A stretch of 64,000 nt of DNA from Nocardia sp. NBC_01327 (GTDB lineage: Bacteria > Actinomycetota > Actinomycetes > Mycobacteriales > Mycobacteriaceae): the NCBI RefSeq assembly GCF_035958815.1, contig NZ_CP108383.1, positions 3,844,001-3,908,000 of the forward strand. Direction: 5' to 3'. This document shows, piece by piece, positions 63,999 to 64,000 of the stretch. Each line of letters starts with the position of its first letter. Position 1 is the stretch's first letter. A program made the translations under genes and the position numbers. The notes under the pieces are model-generated. The model saw only the letters and a program-made list of their open reading frames with translations. It made no database searches and had not been told where the DNA came from.

Positions 63999-64000
63999 TC
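63995..64000 (+). CDS. start of the presumed response regulator (partial)
   Basis: GTG at 63995-63997 overlaps the kinase TGA (GTGA), and the window ends two codons in. The overlap is the normal arrangement for a NarL-type kinase and its LuxR-type regulator. This is inference from context only. Confidence 0.35.

Overview
The window is high-GC, densely packed actinobacterial chromosome. The products and gene order point to Mycobacteriales, most likely Nocardia or a close relative. Evidence is the pyrBC-carAB-pyrF / mihF-gmk-rpoZ-coaBC-metK-priA block, the def-fmt-rsmB block, an rpe/rib block, and the uvrC-rapZ-yvcK-whiA-gap-pgk-tpiA block. All four are classic actinobacterial neighbourhoods, and mIHF, a UsfX/SigF pair and PH-like membrane proteins fit the same group. 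The genus is inferred, not proved.

Layout. 1-7.2 kb: the pyrimidine operon, with start/stop overlaps at almost every junction. 7.3-9.7 kb: a tandem pair of patatin-like phospholipase paralogues and a small VOC protein. 10.2-17.0 kb: housekeeping genes mihF, gmk, rpoZ, coaBC, metK and priA. 17.1-23.0 kb: an accessory stretch of regulators (MarR, TetR, PadR), an NmrA-like reductase, an ABC ATPase, a HAD protein and a secreted lipase. 23.1-26.9 kb: def-fmt-rsmB. 27.0-30.4 kb: a Cys-motif hypothetical, the sigF/anti-sigma pair, rpe and a hypothetical. 30.9-34.0 kb: riboflavin genes ribE-ribBA-ribH followed by a PH-like gene. 34.1-42.2 kb: gamma-glutamyltransferase lipoprotein, amino-acid permease, membrane protein, flavoprotein dehydrogenase, a YcaQ-like protein and two small secreted proteins. 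42.3-50.7 kb: uvrC, rapZ-yvcK-whiA and gap-pgk-tpiA. 50.8-64.0 kb: accessory genes, including a MarR/MFS efflux pair, amidinotransferase, phosphatase-like lipoprotein, DUF5685 protein with a cysteine tail, an ICMT-like methyltransferase, a repeat-bearing copper radical oxidase, a Kup potassium transporter and a NarL-type sensor kinase whose response regulator begins at the right edge.

How the genes work together. Most operons serve nucleotide, cofactor (CoA, SAM, riboflavin) and central carbon metabolism plus translation initiation. The accessory genes are mainly regulator-target pairs with visible operators between divergent promoters. Many starts carry a TANNNT hexamer 6-7 nt upstream with no Shine-Dalgarno sequence, the leaderless pattern common in this order. 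I used it to choose several start codons.

The most unusual items are: a predicted copper radical oxidase preceded by five ~63-residue repeats; a perfect 44-bp tandem duplication between the sigF operon and rpe; a 12-bp inverted repeat that can mask a ribosome binding site; strong operators with no adjacent regulator; and a 32-residue tail that is half cysteine. No insertion sequence, prophage, CRISPR array, rRNA or tRNA gene was recognised.
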